Assembly (NCBI GenBank): GCA_009885185.1
Contig: VFLF01000388.1
Span: 1-5,348 of the forward strand
DNA: 5,348 bases
Direction: 5' to 3'
Origin: Nitrosomonadales bacterium
Lineage (GTDB): Bacteria; Pseudomonadota; Gammaproteobacteria; Burkholderiales; SG8-41
The first letter of the stretch is position 1. Every line of letters begins with the position of its first letter. Of the stretch, positions 4,824 to 5,348 are shown piece by piece. A program made the translations under genes and the position numbers. The notes beneath the pieces were generated by a model. That model did no database searches. It was not told the origin of the DNA and was given only the letters and a program-made list of their open reading frames with translations.

Positions 4824-5348
4824 TTGAATATCCGCAGTTCAGCGGCACTCGCTGCCATGGCATCCCTGATGTGGCCTGCCGCCGGTGCGGCCACGGCCGC
4901 GCCGTACCCCACCAAGCCCATACGCCTGATCGTGCCGCAGCAGGCCGGCAGTTCCAATGACACGCTGAGCCGCGTGATGGCGAATTTTCTGGGCGATGCA
5001 TTGGGCCAGCAGGTGGTGGTCGACAATCGCGCCGGCGTGGGCGGCATCATCGGTATGGAGATCGGCGCGTCGGCGGTACCCGACGGCTACACGCTGGTTT
5101 CCATGGCCACCGCGCAAGTGATCGCGCCGCACCTGCAGCGCAAGCTGGCCTATGACACCTTCAAGGATTTCGCGCCGATATCCCTGTTCGGCATCACCTA
5201 CAACGTGTTCATTGCGCATCCCTCGCTGGCCGCAGCCAACCCGAAAGAGTTTGTGGCCCTCGCGAAATCGCGCCCGGGACTAATCAACATGGCATCGGCG
5301 GGGCCCGGCTCGCAAAGCCACCTGGGGGGCGTGATGTTTTCACAGGTC
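4824..5348 (+). CDS. Bug/TctC-family tripartite tricarboxylate transporter substrate-binding protein, N-terminal part
   Basis: The reading frame opens at TTG 4824, preceded by AAGGAG (4812-4817) at 6 nt, and stays open for 175 codons to the right edge; the family is usually about 320 aa. Residues 2-27 make a Sec signal peptide (NIRSSAALAAMASLMWPAAG, cleavage near ATAA-PYP). Then comes the family's PYPTKPIRLIVPQQAG and NDTLSRVMANFLGDALGQQV, VVVDNRAGVGGIIG, VPDGYTLVSM, and AYDTFKDFAPISLFG. These periplasmic receptors capture carboxylates or other small organic acids; many are orphans without their own membrane subunits. The binding-loop position is QQAGSSND, where many relatives have a Pro/Gly-rich loop (xxPGGxxD). 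The gene is divergent from the CMD gene, with 96 bp between starts and no clear promoter on either strand there. The non-ATG start makes it easy to miss, but the homology begins at once. Confidence 0.9.
   Translation, partial: MNIRSSAALAAMASLMWPAAGAATAAPYPTKPIRLIVPQQAGSSNDTLSRVMANFLGDALGQQVVVDNRAGVGGIIGMEIGASAVPDGYTLVSMATAQVIAPHLQRKLAYDTFKDFAPISLFGITYNVFIAHPSLAAANPKEFVALAKSRPGLINMASAGPGSQSHLGGVMFSQV

Noticed and set aside
1..5348. tRNA, rRNA, CRISPR arrays, integrase or phage genes
   Set aside because: No cloverleaf, conserved rRNA stretch, regularly spaced repeats or integrase motif was seen on either strand.

Overview
The window looks like accessory DNA from a moderately GC-rich proteobacterium, most likely a betaproteobacterium of the Burkholderiales type. 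The evidence is codon use with G/C-rich third positions, a Bug/TctC-type periplasmic solute receptor (a family greatly expanded in that order) and the mix of IS elements. The assignment is inferred from gene content only.

Layout, left to right. (1) Positions 1-90, minus strand: the first 30 codons of a Phd/YefM-type antitoxin that runs off the left edge. A very good sigma70-type promoter lies upstream, with a perfect 16-bp palindrome between its -35 and -10. (2) 138-272: non-coding DNA with a short dispersed-repeat motif at 213-232. (3) 273-1644: a complete IS4-family, IS10-group insertion sequence. Its transposase is on the minus strand (302-1510, 402 aa, DDE and YREK signatures intact), its terminal inverted repeats match at 24 of 25 positions, and an inverted repeat masks the transposase start codon. 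(4) 1717-2637, minus: an exported metallo-beta-lactamase-fold hydrolase. (5) 2667-4119: an IS701-family element with 19-bp inverted repeats and a clean CTAA target duplication. Its transposase (plus strand) keeps its DDE residues but appears frameshifted near the C-terminus. (6) 4149-4727, minus: a carboxymuconolactone decarboxylase/AhpD-like protein interrupted by one in-frame TGA, exactly where the second Cys of the CxxC redox motif is expected. A SECIS-like hairpin follows the TGA. (7) 4824-5348, plus: the first 175 codons of a Bug/TctC receptor with a TTG start, divergent from (6), running off the right edge.

How the parts fit. Without the IS701 element and one CTAA copy, the CMD gene and the MBL-hydrolase gene would be about 54 bp apart on the same strand. 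They were probably one small operon, divergent from the solute receptor, which suggests an uptake-plus-catabolism locus for an unknown organic acid. The IS701 insertion has split it. The most interesting signal is the candidate selenoprotein: the CGY-TGA site, continuous CMD homology on both sides of the stop, and a GC-rich 9-bp hairpin whose apical loop begins with GU, 20 nt after the UGA.
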